Assembly (NCBI GenBank): GCA_029552745.1
Contig: JAKPDK010000158.1
Coordinates: 124,001-188,000 of the forward strand
Length of the DNA: 64,000 nt
Direction: 5' to 3'
Source of the DNA: Candidatus Hydrogenedentota bacterium
GTDB taxonomy: Bacteria > Hydrogenedentota > Hydrogenedentia > Hydrogenedentales > SLHB01
The translations under genes and the position numbers were made by a program. The notes under the pieces were generated by a model. It ran no database searches. It saw only the letters and a program-made list of their open reading frames with translations, and was not told the DNA's origin. Each line of letters opens with the position of its first letter. Within the stretch, counting starts at the first letter, position 1. Of the stretch, positions 19,202-29,175 are shown in pieces.

Positions 19202-19813
19202 TTAAGAAATAATACCGCGATTTTTCAGAAAGTCAAGAACCTTCTGTGTCGACTCTTCTACCGTCTCCAAATCCGTGTCAAGAACAAGTTCCGGGTTTTC
19301 CGGCGGCTCATAGGGCGCCGATACCCCTGTAAACTCCGGTATCTTGCCAGCACGCGCCTTGGCGTAAAGTCCTTTGGGATCCCGTCTCTCACATTCCTCC
19401 AGAGAACATTTCACGTACGCCTCGATGAAGTTCTCCGTACCTGCTATCGCCCGGGCTTTGGCACGGTCCTCTCGATAGGGTGATATGAACGCCGTCAAAG
19501 CAATAACACCGGCTTGAACAAACAATGCCGCCACCTCCCCAATTCGGCGGATGTTTTCCTGCCGATCTTCAGGGGAAAAACCAAGATCCTTGTTTAGACC
19601 ATGCCGAATGTTGTCACCGTCCAAAACAAACGTTCGACAGCCTCGCTGGTAGAGGGCATTCTCCACCGAGTGTGCCAGCGTGGATTTTCCAGAAGAGGGC
19701 AACCCAGTAAACCAGATCACCACCGCTTTATGACCGTTCAAACGCTCCCGGTCTTCTTTGGTGATGAAACCATGATGCCACGTAATGTTTGTGCTCTTAA
19801 TTTCTTCTCCCAT
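19202..19813 (-). CDS. cysC: Adenylylsulfate (APS) kinase
   Basis: A 203-residue APS kinase that makes PAPS from APS and ATP. The P-loop GLPSSGKST is at residues 37-45; the FVLDGDNIRHGLNKDLGFSPEDRQENIRRIGEVA block (residues about 62-95) carries the APS-binding Asp, Arg and Asn residues; FISPYREDR follows near 108-116 and the GLYAKARAG mobile lid near 147. No ATP sulfurylase gene is next to it. It is a stand-alone domain, not fused to CysN. The ATG at 19813 starts MGEEIKSTNITWH, the usual N-terminus. It is divergent from the large secreted protein gene at 19905, with an inverted repeat between them. Confidence 0.96.
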   Translation of the reverse strand: MGEEIKSTNITWHHGFITKEDRERLNGHKAVVIWFTGLPSSGKSTLAHSVENALYQRGCRTFVLDGDNIRHGLNKDLGFSPEDRQENIRRIGEVAALFVQAGVIALTAFISPYREDRAKARAIAGTENFIEAYVKCSLEECERRDPKGLYAKARAGKIPEFTGVSAPYEPPENPELVLDTDLETVEESTQKVLDFLKNRGIIS

Positions 19814-19858
19814 GCAACAATTGCTCCTTCAGTGCTTAATTTTCCCATACTCTTGAGT

Positions 19859-19877
19859 AGTGTATCATTGATACACT
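19859..19877. promoter_or_regulatory. Perfect 19-bp inverted repeat in a divergent intergenic region
   Basis: AGTGTATC and GATACACT are perfect 8-bp arms around a 3-base centre (ATT). It lies between divergent cysC (start 19813) and the gene at 19905. No T-run follows, so a terminator is unlikely; a protein-binding operator is more plausible. The regulator is unknown. Confidence 0.45.
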
Positions 19878-19904
19878 TTATGGGACAAAGACGCCTAGGA
19901 TGTA

Positions 19905-22900
19905 ATGATCAAGAATCAGCTTTTCAATACCCATAACAAGTGGTTAAGCGCACTCGGGACTTGTCTGTTCTTCTATATCCCGATATGTGCGGGTGGGCAA
20001 CCGTTACTTGTTTTTACGGAAGCCCTCACTGCCACAAGGGAATCTTGTGCGGCTTATAGCCAAGTCGTTGATTTCTCCGAAGCACCGTTTTTGACTCCGG
20101 CGATTATGTTACCCGGAAAACGATTGGCTGTACCTGGCAAACTTGATTCTTTTCATAGGCTCGCTTGGACCGTTACCGAAACCAATGCAAAACGCAAAAA
20201 ACCTACTTCGCACGACGTGTTTTCGTTTCTTTCTTTTCTACCCGTTCCAACCCTTGACCTACAAATGCCCATTTCAGCCCCCATTCCTCTGGGCTGGGAA
20301 CCACAAGCCGCCACCACGATCTATCGAAATGACATCACCTACTGGGTCTGTGCCTCGGAGCGTACGGACGAACAATGGGTCTCACGCGGACGACTCGACA
20401 TCTGGAGGTATCGCATTCGTTCAGGCGTCGTCACGAGAGAGCAGGAGCCCTGGTCAGTGCCCCTGCCTGGTGGACCCATTGCTTTAGACTCCCTGTCCGG
20501 TGTAGACCTTGCCATCCTGTGTAAAAATGCGAACTCAAACGGTTCCATCCTTCAACTGTGGTGTATCGAGGATGATACCCTAAAACGCATTAAGGAAATA
20601 CCTATCGAAAATGCCCACACTCTCAATAACGAACCCGCGGGAATGGCGCATGACCCCGCAAACAACCTGCTGTTCATTCTTACGTGGGGTTACCCTGCCG
20701 ACAACCCCAGCGGGTCTCCAACAACCTATGTGCATGTGATCAATCTTTTGGACAATACCCAGCATGATTCGGTAGTAGCCCTTCCCGGGAAGCCCCACAT
20801 TCCCTGCGAACTCGTCACGCAGCCTCCAGGCAACTGCTGGCTAGTGACCTACGAGTCTGCCTCCTCAAGCGCCCACGTGATCCAGATCTCCACTTCGCCC
20901 ACTGGTACAACCATAAACGTCGACGTTCCCATTTTGGGAGCACTGGAACCGCTTTTGGTCGCGGCAGAACCTCGTGGTAACAACTTAGCCGTAGCCAATG
21001 GAAAACGTCTGGAAATCTGGCACAACGGAAAGCCTGGAGACACCTCGCACGATTACGATTCCTCCATACGTGCCTTGGTTTGGTGCGAAGAAGGGCTTTT
21101 CCTCGGCGAAGCGGGACGTGTGCATCGCGTCCATGTAGACACCGCTGAACCCATAGCGTCCGCATCGTTTCAGACTGGACAGGTCGCTCAGATAATTCCT
21201 CTAGACCCGCACGACTTTGAATCGGCGAAAAACGTCGCTTCGCAAACGCCTTTTGATTCTTTTCCAACTCCCGGGATACCCCCAGCTGTCGTAATGGAAG
21301 GGTATAGCACGTTCAAACTTCGACGACGCATCCCACTACCTACACTCCATTCACCGCAAGAGTCCTGGAAGATCGACCCGAATATCTCACTGCCGCCATG
21401 GTTGCGTGTGGAAGTCGGCCTTGAGTCAACGCGACCTTATGCGGACCTGGTGGTAAATACTGCCCTGATGGATCAAGAAAATTTGGTCGCCGTACCGTTG
21501 CAATTTCTGCCCACAGGCGATGTTTCTCATGCTTCTCCAGCACCAAATGCGAAAACGACCGTGTACGTGATCCGCAAAACTCCACGAATGCCCAGAATCC
21601 TCTGGCTTATAGGAAACCCGGTAGAATCCGGCCGACTACGCGATCCCAATGACCCACGTGCGTTGAATCAACTACTTGATCTGCTTGCCTCGCCACCTCT
21701 CTATACCTCTCATGTGGAACCGCGCGGTCAGTTTCCGGAAGACTTGAGTCCGTTTTCAGCGGTCGTGGTAGACTTGGACGCCCTTCAACACGGGGCGTTG
21801 ACGCGTACTGCGCTCATAGATTACACATTGCAAGGCGGAGCCGTGCTCCTTATAGGAAAACACAAGCCCGATTGGAATCGGGGCATGACATCGAACTGGC
21901 TTGCCCCGTTCGGTATATCCTGGGATCCGCTCCGCGAAATAACGGGGCGTTTTAGTACAACCGATAGGGTTGGCTTATTACGTCATTGGCAGGACTTTTA
22001 TATAGAGAAGGGTTGTGCTATTCAACGTCAGAATGATACCCCCGTTTACGCCTCTGTCTCCACTACCCTGAGAAACAAAGCTGAACAGGAATATGTTTTT
22101 GTCGCCCGAGAGGTGAATCGCGGCAGAATCGCTGCAATAGCATCTCTTTCCCCCCTACAAAACACAAGTATGGAAAATACAGCAAATCAACGATTTGCTG
22201 TGGATATGTTTCGTTGGCTTTTGGAAACGCCGCGAGCCGTGAACGACTTGGACGGGGACGGTCTTTCTGACTGGTTCGAAGACAAGAACAATGACGGGAA
22301 GCAGGGTGTCGGGGAAACCTCTATGGAATGGGCGGACACGGACGGAGACGGGCTGCCCGACGGTAAAGAAGATCGTAATCAGAATGGCCTTCTAGATGAA
22401 GGGGAAACCAGTCCTCTGAATGTCGATTCCGACGGAGATGGAATTTGGGATGGTGCGGACGCGTCACCCACACTCCCTGCCGGCGCTCCCATCGTGTTTT
22501 CGCTGCAACCGGAAACCGGTCCTGCTGAGGGGGGTACGTCCGTACTTATTTCCGGCCGAAACTTCACGCCGGATTCAACCGTGTGGTTCGACAACACCGC
22601 CGCAAGAACTACCACCTATGTCAATTCCGAGACGCTCCTAGTAGAAACACCGCCAAGTCCTGATTTCGCTGAAAAGGTCGTTGACATCCGTGTCCAACAT
22701 GCTGACACTCAGAAATCCTGCGTGTTGCCCGGGGCTTTCACCTACATCCACCGCAGCCGCGTCCGCCTGAAGTCGGAAATGCCTCAGTACCACCCAAATG
22801 CAACGAGTGGTGAGTTCTCTCTCATAATTGCAACCGACCCTCCCCTCACCTCCATAGGCCGGATCTCGTTTCTCCTGGAGCCCGAACAAAAGACGGGGTT

Positions 22901-23183
22901 CTACCTCGATGAAGTCCTTCTTTACAACCCGGGGGCTAACCTCATCGACGTTATGACAACTCGACCATCGCCCACCGGTGGACTTTGGGTCGATTTTGCC
23001 GGTCAAAATCTGGCGCCTGCAAACGGAAAACGAGTTACCATAAAGTGGCATTCGGACAAACCGCTGGTTGAGATGCCCCCTGTATGCGTGGCAGTAAAAC
23101 ATCTCGTAATCCATGCAACAAACGGCTCTCCTCTTGACGCTTCGGCTGACGATATCTTTGTACAGTACATCCAACTTATTTGA
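19905..23183 (+). CDS. Large secreted protein: propeller, GATase-like, TSP3 and IPT domains
   Basis: A 1092-residue protein with an N-terminal signal peptide (hydrophobic LGTCLFFYIPICAGGQ, residues about 15-32). Residues about 110-460 have repeated short beta motifs such as NNLLFILTWG and LEIWHNGKPGD that suggest a seven-bladed propeller. Residues about 563-770 (PRILWLIGNP, AVVVDLDALQHG, GGAVLLIGKHKPDW) look like a class I glutamine-amidotransferase-like fold without an evident catalytic triad. Residues about 778-855 hold calcium-binding thrombospondin type 3 repeats (DLDGDGLSDWFED, DTDGDGLPDGKED, DSDGDGIWDGAD). An IPT/TIG domain follows (ETGPAEGGTSVLISG, about 867-943), then a beta-sandwich-like end. 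It is likely exported and calcium-stabilised. No sorting signal is seen. Start ATG follows AGGA at six bases. Confidence 0.7.
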   Translation: MIKNQLFNTHNKWLSALGTCLFFYIPICAGGQPLLVFTEALTATRESCAAYSQVVDFSEAPFLTPAIMLPGKRLAVPGKLDSFHRLAWTVTETNAKRKKPTSHDVFSFLSFLPVPTLDLQMPISAPIPLGWEPQAATTIYRNDITYWVCASERTDEQWVSRGRLDIWRYRIRSGVVTREQEPWSVPLPGGPIALDSLSGVDLAILCKNANSNGSILQLWCIEDDTLKRIKEIPIENAHTLNNEPAGMAHDPANNLLFILTWGYPADNPSGSPTTYVHVINLLDNTQHDSVVALPGKPHIPCELVTQPPGNCWLVTYESASSSAHVIQISTSPTGTTINVDVPILGALEPLLVAAEPRGNNLAVANGKRLEIWHNGKPGDTSHDYDSSIRALVWCEEGLFLGEAGRVHRVHVDTAEPIASASFQTGQVAQIIPLDPHDFESAKNVASQTPFDSFPTPGIPPAVVMEGYSTFKLRRRIPLPTLHSPQESWKIDPNISLPPWLRVEVGLESTRPYADLVVNTALMDQENLVAVPLQFLPTGDVSHASPAPNAKTTVYVIRKTPRMPRILWLIGNPVESGRLRDPNDPRALNQLLDLLASPPLYTSHVEPRGQFPEDLSPFSAVVVDLDALQHGALTRTALIDYTLQGGAVLLIGKHKPDWNRGMTSNWLAPFGISWDPLREITGRFSTTDRVGLLRHWQDFYIEKGCAIQRQNDTPVYASVSTTLRNKAEQEYVFVAREVNRGRIAAIASLSPLQNTSMENTANQRFAVDMFRWLLETPRAVNDLDGDGLSDWFEDKNNDGKQGVGETSMEWADTDGDGLPDGKEDRNQNGLLDEGETSPLNVDSDGDGIWDGADASPTLPAGAPIVFSLQPETGPAEGGTSVLISGRNFTPDSTVWFDNTAARTTTYVNSETLLVETPPSPDFAEKVVDIRVQHADTQKSCVLPGAFTYIHRSRVRLKSEMPQYHPNATSGEFSLIIATDPPLTSIGRISFLLEPEQKTGFYLDEVLLYNPGANLIDVMTTRPSPTGGLWVDFAGQNLAPANGKRVTIKWHSDKPLVEMPPVCVAVKHLVIHATNGSPLDASADDIFVQYIQLI

Positions 23184-23261
23184 AGCCTTTATGGCTTGGG
23201 TGCGTAAAATGTGGTCACGTCTGGTCGACGAAAAGAATTGCGTTCGTAGGAGGAAACCCTG

Positions 23262-24686
23262 ATGGAAAGTCTCAGTCGCTTGATTCTTGCCGCGTTTGTT
23301 TTCGGCCAGTCCACCGAACAAACCCCAATTGCATTAGATTCTCGCCTGGAAATCTTTGTCGACCGTTATTGCATTCAAAAACTCGAAAATACCGAACTGG
23401 TACTACACTCTCCTTGTCCTGCAGAGACAGCTATCCAATTTGATAGAGACTGGGAGGGAAGATACTGCGGTTACGTGACGGTCATAAAAGACACTGACGT
23501 GTTTCGGATGTATTATCGAGGACTGCCCGTGTCGGGAAAAGATGGCCAAAACGCTGAGGTGACCTGCTATGCGGAAAGTCGCGACGGGATTCATTGGACA
23601 AAACCCGACTTGGGTATCTACGAGATCGACGGCACGCGCAACAACAATGTCATATTGGCTGGCATGTCACCTTTTTCTCATAACTTCGCGCCGTTTATAG
23701 ATACGCGCCCCGGAGTCAACCCGAAACAACGCTTCAAAGCCGTGGCAGGGACAGAAGCTTCTGGCCTCAAGGCGTTTGTTTCGGAAGACGGTATCCACTG
23801 GGAACTCGTTACAGATGAGCCCCTCATAAAAGAAGGCGCATTTGATTCCCAGAACGTTGTCTTCTGGTCGGAAACCGAACAGGCTTACTGTTGCTATTTC
23901 CGCACATGGCAAGACAAAATACGACGCGTCAGCCGATGTGTTTCACAGGACTTCCTTCACTGGAGCACGCCCGAACTAATGGAATATTCTCGGGGGCCCT
24001 TGGAACACCTCTATACCAACCAAACCCTCCCGTACTTTCGCGCGCCCCACATTTATATCGGTCTGGCGGCTCGTTTCATGCCTGGCCGCCGCGTAATCGA
24101 TGCTGAACACGCCTCCCAATACGGTGTGGAAGAAAAATATTCCGACGACTGCTCGGACGCAGTTCTCATCTCCAGCCGTGGCGGCAATCTATACGACCGC
24201 ACGTTCATGGAAGCATTCATTCGGCCAGGCTACGGATTGTCCAACTGGACGTCTCGCACCAATTATCCAGCATACGGAATTGTGCAAACAGGCCCCGCGG
24301 AATTGTCGGTATATGTCCAGCGAAATTATGGTCAACCGGGACACTTCCTAGAACGTCTGAGATTGCGACTCGATGGGTTTGCCTCGGTACGCGCGCCCTA
24401 TGACGGAGGAGTGATGCTGACTCGCCCCCTTCGCTTTCTAGGGAAGTCCTTATACTTAAATTACTCGACCTCTGCCGCAGGTCAGGTCCAGGTCGAAATC
24501 TTGGATGAGGCTGCCAAACCAATTCCGGGATACGCCGCAGCTGATTGTGACCTCCTGATAGGTGACGAAATCGATAGGAAAGTTACTTGGAAGAAGAATG
24601 ACGATCTGACAACGTTACAGGGCAAGACCGTACAACTCCGTTTCATCATGAAAGATGCAGACCTTTTTGCCCTGCAATTCCGGTAA
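23262..24686 (+). CDS. GH43/GH32-like five-bladed propeller glycoside hydrolase family protein
   Basis: A 474-residue protein with a short hydrophobic N-terminus that may be a weak signal. The central part has repeated YYR, SRDGIHWTKPDLG, SEDGIHWELV, SQDFLHWSTPELM and similar 'DG-HW' repeats; these are the blades of the GH43/GH32/GH130-type five-bladed propeller found in many planctomycete and verrucomicrobial proteins. The C-terminal 120 residues are a beta-sandwich with LDGFASVRAPYDGG, usual for this class. The catalytic acids cannot be assigned with confidence, and many members of this group have no known substrate. ATG at 23262 follows a TAGGAGGAA ribosome-binding site. It follows the large secreted protein by 78 bases. 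Confidence 0.75.
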   Translation: MESLSRLILAAFVFGQSTEQTPIALDSRLEIFVDRYCIQKLENTELVLHSPCPAETAIQFDRDWEGRYCGYVTVIKDTDVFRMYYRGLPVSGKDGQNAEVTCYAESRDGIHWTKPDLGIYEIDGTRNNNVILAGMSPFSHNFAPFIDTRPGVNPKQRFKAVAGTEASGLKAFVSEDGIHWELVTDEPLIKEGAFDSQNVVFWSETEQAYCCYFRTWQDKIRRVSRCVSQDFLHWSTPELMEYSRGPLEHLYTNQTLPYFRAPHIYIGLAARFMPGRRVIDAEHASQYGVEEKYSDDCSDAVLISSRGGNLYDRTFMEAFIRPGYGLSNWTSRTNYPAYGIVQTGPAELSVYVQRNYGQPGHFLERLRLRLDGFASVRAPYDGGVMLTRPLRFLGKSLYLNYSTSAAGQVQVEILDEAAKPIPGYAAADCDLLIGDEIDRKVTWKKNDDLTTLQGKTVQLRFIMKDADLFALQFR

Positions 24687-24717
24687 CGCCTTGTCGTAAA
24701 GACCGTCGTGCGTAAGG

Positions 24718-25497
24718 CTACGGCACCCGGTGTGCAATCCCACTATAAACCGCGTTACTAGCCGCCGTTTGCCCCTGACACTCAAGCGTGCCATCTTCCA
24801 AAATTCGCGCGTACCCCATTGCAGCAACAATATTATCCCCATGCCGAACTGCGGCGGCAGTCGTCGCCAAGATGCCTTCTCGAACACGTCCCTGAGCGCG
24901 TACCTCTATATTATTTGAAAACTGGACAATGAGGTACAGCTCTTCTCCCTCCTGTTTTACACAAGCATATCCAACAATCGGAGCCGAATTGCGTTCTGAC
25001 ATAAAGCCGGCAGACCGCATCGTGATGAAATACCGACCGTCAAAGCCGTCGGCGACTCCCTTGCCGCCCGATCGCACCTCTTCCAACGTGACAGGACGCG
25101 ACTTCAACGTTCTACCCAACTCGTCATAAACTTTTGCCAAAGGCCCCGTCCAAAACTCCTTCGGTTCTACAGGAGTTGCCGTACTCACCGATGCTTCCGT
25201 AAGTTGGGCAGTCAGCCACTGTTCCACGGTACCGTCGCCAACTTTCATAGCAACCCAGATTATTAGTAACAAACCAAATATAGTTAACAGTCCAGCAAGC
25301 ACACGCCGCGGTTGAACCGGACTTTCCACAACCGGCACGGCATCCTGTCTAGCCAAGCGACGCATCCGTTGGTCACGGAGGTTTTCTCCACAAGTTCTGC
25401 AGAAGAGCGTCCCCGGGGGGTTCACAGTGTCGCACTGTTCGCAGACCGCATCGGCGTCGAGCCGGTCATCCGATAGATTTTGCTGTGATGGTTGCAT
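24718..25497 (-). CDS. Zinc-ribbon membrane protein, unknown function
   Basis: A 259-residue protein. A double-Cys zinc ribbon, CEQC at residues 19-22 and CRTCG at 33-37, is followed by a basic stretch and one membrane helix (LAGLLTIFGLLLIIWVAM, about 68-86), then an extracytoplasmic domain of about 170 residues with no recognised signature. This layout (zinc ribbon, basic linker, single helix, sensor-like domain) occurs in many uncharacterised bacterial proteins. The gene ends 31 bases before the convergent GH43-like gene and is followed upstream by the GH42-like gene on the same strand (159-base gap). Function unknown. Confidence 0.65.
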   Translation of the reverse strand: MQPSQQNLSDDRLDADAVCEQCDTVNPPGTLFCRTCGENLRDQRMRRLARQDAVPVVESPVQPRRVLAGLLTIFGLLLIIWVAMKVGDGTVEQWLTAQLTEASVSTATPVEPKEFWTGPLAKVYDELGRTLKSRPVTLEEVRSGGKGVADGFDGRYFITMRSAGFMSERNSAPIVGYACVKQEGEELYLIVQFSNNIEVRAQGRVREGILATTAAAVRHGDNIVAAMGYARILEDGTLECQGQTAASNAVYSGIAHRVP

Positions 25498-25656
25498 AGG
25501 TAATCGTCCTTAACCCTGCTCCCTTATTCTTGCACACTTTACGTCTGGTGTCCAGTACTATATACAATATCTGCCTGTCTGGCCAACAAAGCAAACCCAC
25601 CCCCAAACTCTGGCTTGCCCTCCGCCACAAAAGGTCTCACCTCGCCTCAACGAACC

Positions 25657-28293
25657 TCATCGCCCCGAACGGGAGTGCTTCGACCCCCTTGATGGCTCGT
25701 TCTCTTGCTGTACTACGCGAGTTACCGTAACCGAAGGAGGTTCCGTAGGTCTAGGAGACGCGTCGGCGGTCGCATTCTTCTCAGGATAAGCATCCGCTGC
25801 GAACTGAATCAAAAGCGGCTCACAAGATTCCAGTCGTGTCGGAAACGTAATCTCACGATTGTGTATCAAATCTCTCCCCGTGACACCGCCTCCTTCCAAA
25901 CATGCATATACAGGCTCTTTTCGAATATTAACCACGTACAACAAATAACTTCCGTCGGCTAGCCTCACCGCACGGTTGACCACTCCTTCGATGGGATAAC
26001 CGTATTCATTGACTGTTCTTGGCCTGGGTGAAAATCCCATCCGATGGTACAAGGCATCTAATGCACCCAAATAATGCCGCGCAAGACCTTCCCCACGAAT
26101 CAACACGGTATTGGGAGTGGACTGCAGCACGTCGCGCCGAGCAATCCCATGTTCATCATGGGTCATGGTACGTCCCATACGAATCATCCCCCCATTGTTT
26201 TCCGCAAAGTTCTTTATGGCAGCATACGCCTCATCAGAAACATTCAGCGCATCGGGGACAATTAAGATACGAATATTCAACAAATCCCCGACACTACACT
26301 GCCGTTCGCTGATGAATCTCACCGGCAAACCGAAATACGAAGCGCCCTCGTATGCACGAAGAAGGGTCTCAAGATAATTCTTACCCCCTTCAGCCATCTT
26401 GGAGGACATGCTCCAAAGAACAGCCACTTCTGCACCAGCCGACTGAAGTTGGGAGATCACTTCCCCCAGACGATTAAAATCCAGACTTGCTGTACTGGCA
26501 GCCTCCACACAATCGACATATCTTTCCGACGCCAACGGTGCGAACGGCTCTTCACGTGATGCCAGCCTCAGGAACATGCCGTCAGCGCCTGCCACCACCC
26601 CATTCCACAAGGAAGTATATACGTTTGAAAAACGGGGAAATTCGTAACGTCCCGGTTCCACGGGAATACACATCTCAATATCCAGAACCGGCTTTTTCGG
26701 AGAAAGCGAGCGCAACAACGCATAATAAGCAAACGGCAGAGGATAACCTATAGCCAAGTCAGAATCCGTACTCCGTGCCTTGGTCACACAAGCCATAACA
26801 TCAACGATACCCTCAAGAAGCTCGCGATCAAGCCCCCAAATCGTTTCACCAGACTCAAACACGTCGTCGTCAAACGCCACAAAAAGTGGGATTTCGACCT
26901 GTTGACTCTTTACCCAATCACGCAGATTCTGAAGATATCTTGCAGCCAACATTTGGTGATAGGTTTGTAAATCAAATTGATACGGCGTGTGACGCACATA
27001 GTTGGGGACCTCTTTGGGCATATTGACTTGGTGAATCAACGCAATCTCTTCAAAACGAAATAAGCGACTTCGCCATATTTTATTTACCTCGTCTATTTGG
27101 ACGTATCGGTCACGTATAAACCGAATAAAGTCCTGTCGCACTTCTTCTCCAGCGAAAAGAAAATGAGGACGTTCCAGCATACAAAGCGCCACCGGAACGC
27201 CCCAGGAAACTTTCGTCCACGCACTCCAATCAAGACCTGTTAGTGATTTGACAGAAGACATGTCGGGTAAACCGGACGGGGAAATCAGCGAGGTGTCACT
27301 GCCCCAACGATAAACCGCCCAGACGCCCGCACAGCACGGCACAGACGGTTCCGGTTTTTCATGCGCGACGGCACGTTCAAGAATCACCGCATTTAGGTGA
27401 TACCTCGCCACTCTTTCGATATTGTTACCCAAATTATCCGTAAAACCCACTAGATAAACCGGTTTGCCTTCTGCCAGAAAAACCCCATCCGAAATGGATA
27501 ACCGCTTTGATGGCGTGATGGACACGCTTTCATAACGATCGGATGCAAATCCCCCGAAGACAAGTTCACTCCGCGCTCGGTTCGCTACGTCCAGCGCATA
27601 TCGGGACGCCGCGTCGGCCTCCGCCAAATCACCTGCATCGAAAGCTTGTTTAGCCATTACCAGGGCATCCTGTCCCAAAGCACATTGCGCCAGCGCATAA
27701 GGTGGATGGCTGCCACCGGAGACCAGCCGATCCAGATGATTCTTGGTTTCCGTCAACAGAGCGTGAGCTTTTTCCATAGTCCGGGCAATTTCATTAGCAA
27801 ACAGCACCCGAACGCGAAATTGCCTTGACGCCAACTCTTTCCCAGCTACCCACGTCACGCTTGCTTCTCCGATATAATCACCGGCGGCTAAATCCGCTGT
27901 AAGCCAATTAAACTTGATAAGATTTTCCCCTCGAACGAGATCAATCGGCGTTACCCCTTGTTCTAACACCTGCGAATCCGTGGCATTCTTGATAACTAAA
28001 TGGGCGCGACAATTTTCAAAAACATCGGTACTTTTCGCCTTTACAACGAACACCACCGACTCCCCCAGGGAATACCTTTGCCCAACTTGGAGTTCCACAC
28101 GCACGTGCGAACCGGGGTGTTCTTCGCCAGGAAAGATATACAACACCGCTTGTCCCTGTCCCGCCGACGGAGCCGTAGCGCCCTCAGAAGACGCCGTCAC
28201 ATCCGAATGAGCAAAATTTGCCGCCGTCAAAAGGGTTACAACCAGAAAAACGGTTTTTCGACCAAAGTGCTCACGCATCGAACTTTTTGCCAC
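25657..28293 (-). CDS. Secreted GH42-like beta-galactosidase-family protein
   Basis: An 878-residue protein with a signal peptide (TVFLVVTLLTAANFAHS, about residues 14-30). Residues about 40-160 look like a beta-sandwich; 170-235 are helical. The TIM-barrel part (about 270-590) begins at VYLVGFTDNLGNNIERVARYHLNAVI and includes DEVNKIWRSRLFRFEEIA, a typical GH42 segment, and VLDIEMCIP near the expected nucleophile. Residues about 615-790 resemble the GH42 trimerisation domain (AGAEVAVLWSMSSKMAEGGKNYLETLLRAYEG). The second catalytic Glu is not assigned. The start is GTG at 28293 with AAGGAGG seven bases upstream; ATG five codons later has none. The C-terminus is low-complexity and Pro/Arg/Ser-rich. 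Confidence 0.75.
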   Translation of the reverse strand: MAKSSMREHFGRKTVFLVVTLLTAANFAHSDVTASSEGATAPSAGQGQAVLYIFPGEEHPGSHVRVELQVGQRYSLGESVVFVVKAKSTDVFENCRAHLVIKNATDSQVLEQGVTPIDLVRGENLIKFNWLTADLAAGDYIGEASVTWVAGKELASRQFRVRVLFANEIARTMEKAHALLTETKNHLDRLVSGGSHPPYALAQCALGQDALVMAKQAFDAGDLAEADAASRYALDVANRARSELVFGGFASDRYESVSITPSKRLSISDGVFLAEGKPVYLVGFTDNLGNNIERVARYHLNAVILERAVAHEKPEPSVPCCAGVWAVYRWGSDTSLISPSGLPDMSSVKSLTGLDWSAWTKVSWGVPVALCMLERPHFLFAGEEVRQDFIRFIRDRYVQIDEVNKIWRSRLFRFEEIALIHQVNMPKEVPNYVRHTPYQFDLQTYHQMLAARYLQNLRDWVKSQQVEIPLFVAFDDDVFESGETIWGLDRELLEGIVDVMACVTKARSTDSDLAIGYPLPFAYYALLRSLSPKKPVLDIEMCIPVEPGRYEFPRFSNVYTSLWNGVVAGADGMFLRLASREEPFAPLASERYVDCVEAASTASLDFNRLGEVISQLQSAGAEVAVLWSMSSKMAEGGKNYLETLLRAYEGASYFGLPVRFISERQCSVGDLLNIRILIVPDALNVSDEAYAAIKNFAENNGGMIRMGRTMTHDEHGIARRDVLQSTPNTVLIRGEGLARHYLGALDALYHRMGFSPRPRTVNEYGYPIEGVVNRAVRLADGSYLLYVVNIRKEPVYACLEGGGVTGRDLIHNREITFPTRLESCEPLLIQFAADAYPEKNATADASPRPTEPPSVTVTRVVQQENEPSRGSKHSRSGR

Positions 28294-28627
28294 GGATGGT
28301 CCTCCTTGTCAAGACGATTCTAGATGACTGCGAGGCGGCGTTCAATACTAGCAAAACGTTTTACACAGTTTGCTTGATGACGGTTCCTCGGTCCTTCTCA
28401 CATATTTATCTGACAGCGACACTTCTGCCGCCCTGCTCTCAAGTAGTCGCACAGGGCAAGAATCAGGGAACTCTCGTGAAACTTTTTGTATTAAGTAAAT
28501 AAGCGGGGAAGGTGTGTTTATGGATAAGTGAGTGTATCAAGGGCAGTTACGAAAGAATAGTGAATATTTTTTACACTGTGGGCGTCTAATGTGGTCGGTT
28601 CCTGAGAGAAACAGAAAAGGTAAACTG

Positions 28628-28656
28628 TTGACATACGAGAGGGGGTTGCGTACAAT
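28628..28656 (+). promoter_or_regulatory. Sigma-70-type promoter for the secretin operon
   Basis: TTGACA (28628-28633), 17-base spacer and TACAAT (28651-28656) form an almost perfect promoter. The transcript would begin near 28663, 66 bases before the first gene of the secretin operon. It sits in a 435-base gap (28294-28728); the rest of that gap shows no gene or clear repeat. The promoter also argues against the small open frame at 28532-28750 being a gene. Confidence 0.7.
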
Positions 28657-28728
28657 CCTCTTTGATGGTTCAACACGCAGCGACAGAGTCATCTGCAGTG
28701 ACGCTGCTCGCTGCGCGGTGATTAATTC

Positions 28729-29175
28729 ATGTACGCCAACGCCGAAATAGGACGGCGCAGCCTCCGGGTATTTATCGCGCCTGGCTTGCTAGGTTGTGTT
28801 TTCGGTGCGCTAGCGTTAGGTTATTCAATACAACCCGACAAAGTGGACCGGCAGAAAATTTTCTACGGTACACCCGAAAAATTTGAAAAACCAGCAGAAG
28901 TCGATTATGAACAGGTCGTACGCACGACTCCGGAATATCAAGAAATTCAAAAAAAGAACGTGGAACGCGGCTCAGGCAGATATTGGATCCTTTTGAGTCG
29001 TGCCAGTGAACATGCGATTCGAGCCATTTGCAAAGTAGGTGACGAGACTGAACATGACCTGATTGCGGCGGCGGGTTATTTGGGCTCACTTGACCCTCCA
29101 ATTCCTGCCGAAGACATTACGCAAATTGTTGTAGAAAGTCTAAAACAGGAAAACAAGAAGAAACCTTCTACGTGA
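28729..29175 (+). CDS. Small single-pass membrane protein, secretin operon
   Basis: A 148-residue protein with one N-terminal membrane helix (SLRVFIAPGLLGCVFGALALGYS, about residues 11-33) and a soluble C-terminal domain rich in Glu and Lys. No known family was recognised. Its small size, topology and position at the head of an operon with a TPR lipoprotein and two secretins suggest an inner-membrane accessory protein of a secretion or pilus-like machine. The stop overlaps the next start in a GTGA. No strong ribosome-binding site precedes ATG 28729. Confidence 0.6.
   Translation: MYANAEIGRRSLRVFIAPGLLGCVFGALALGYSIQPDKVDRQKIFYGTPEKFEKPAEVDYEQVVRTTPEYQEIQKKNVERGSGRYWILLSRASEHAIRAICKVGDETEHDLIAAAGYLGSLDPPIPAEDITQIVVESLKQENKKKPST

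Noticed and set aside
28532-28750. 72-residue open frame upstream of the secretin operon
   Set aside because: A strong TTGACA-17-TACAAT promoter lies inside it and the protein is low in known signatures; it overlaps the start of the next gene.
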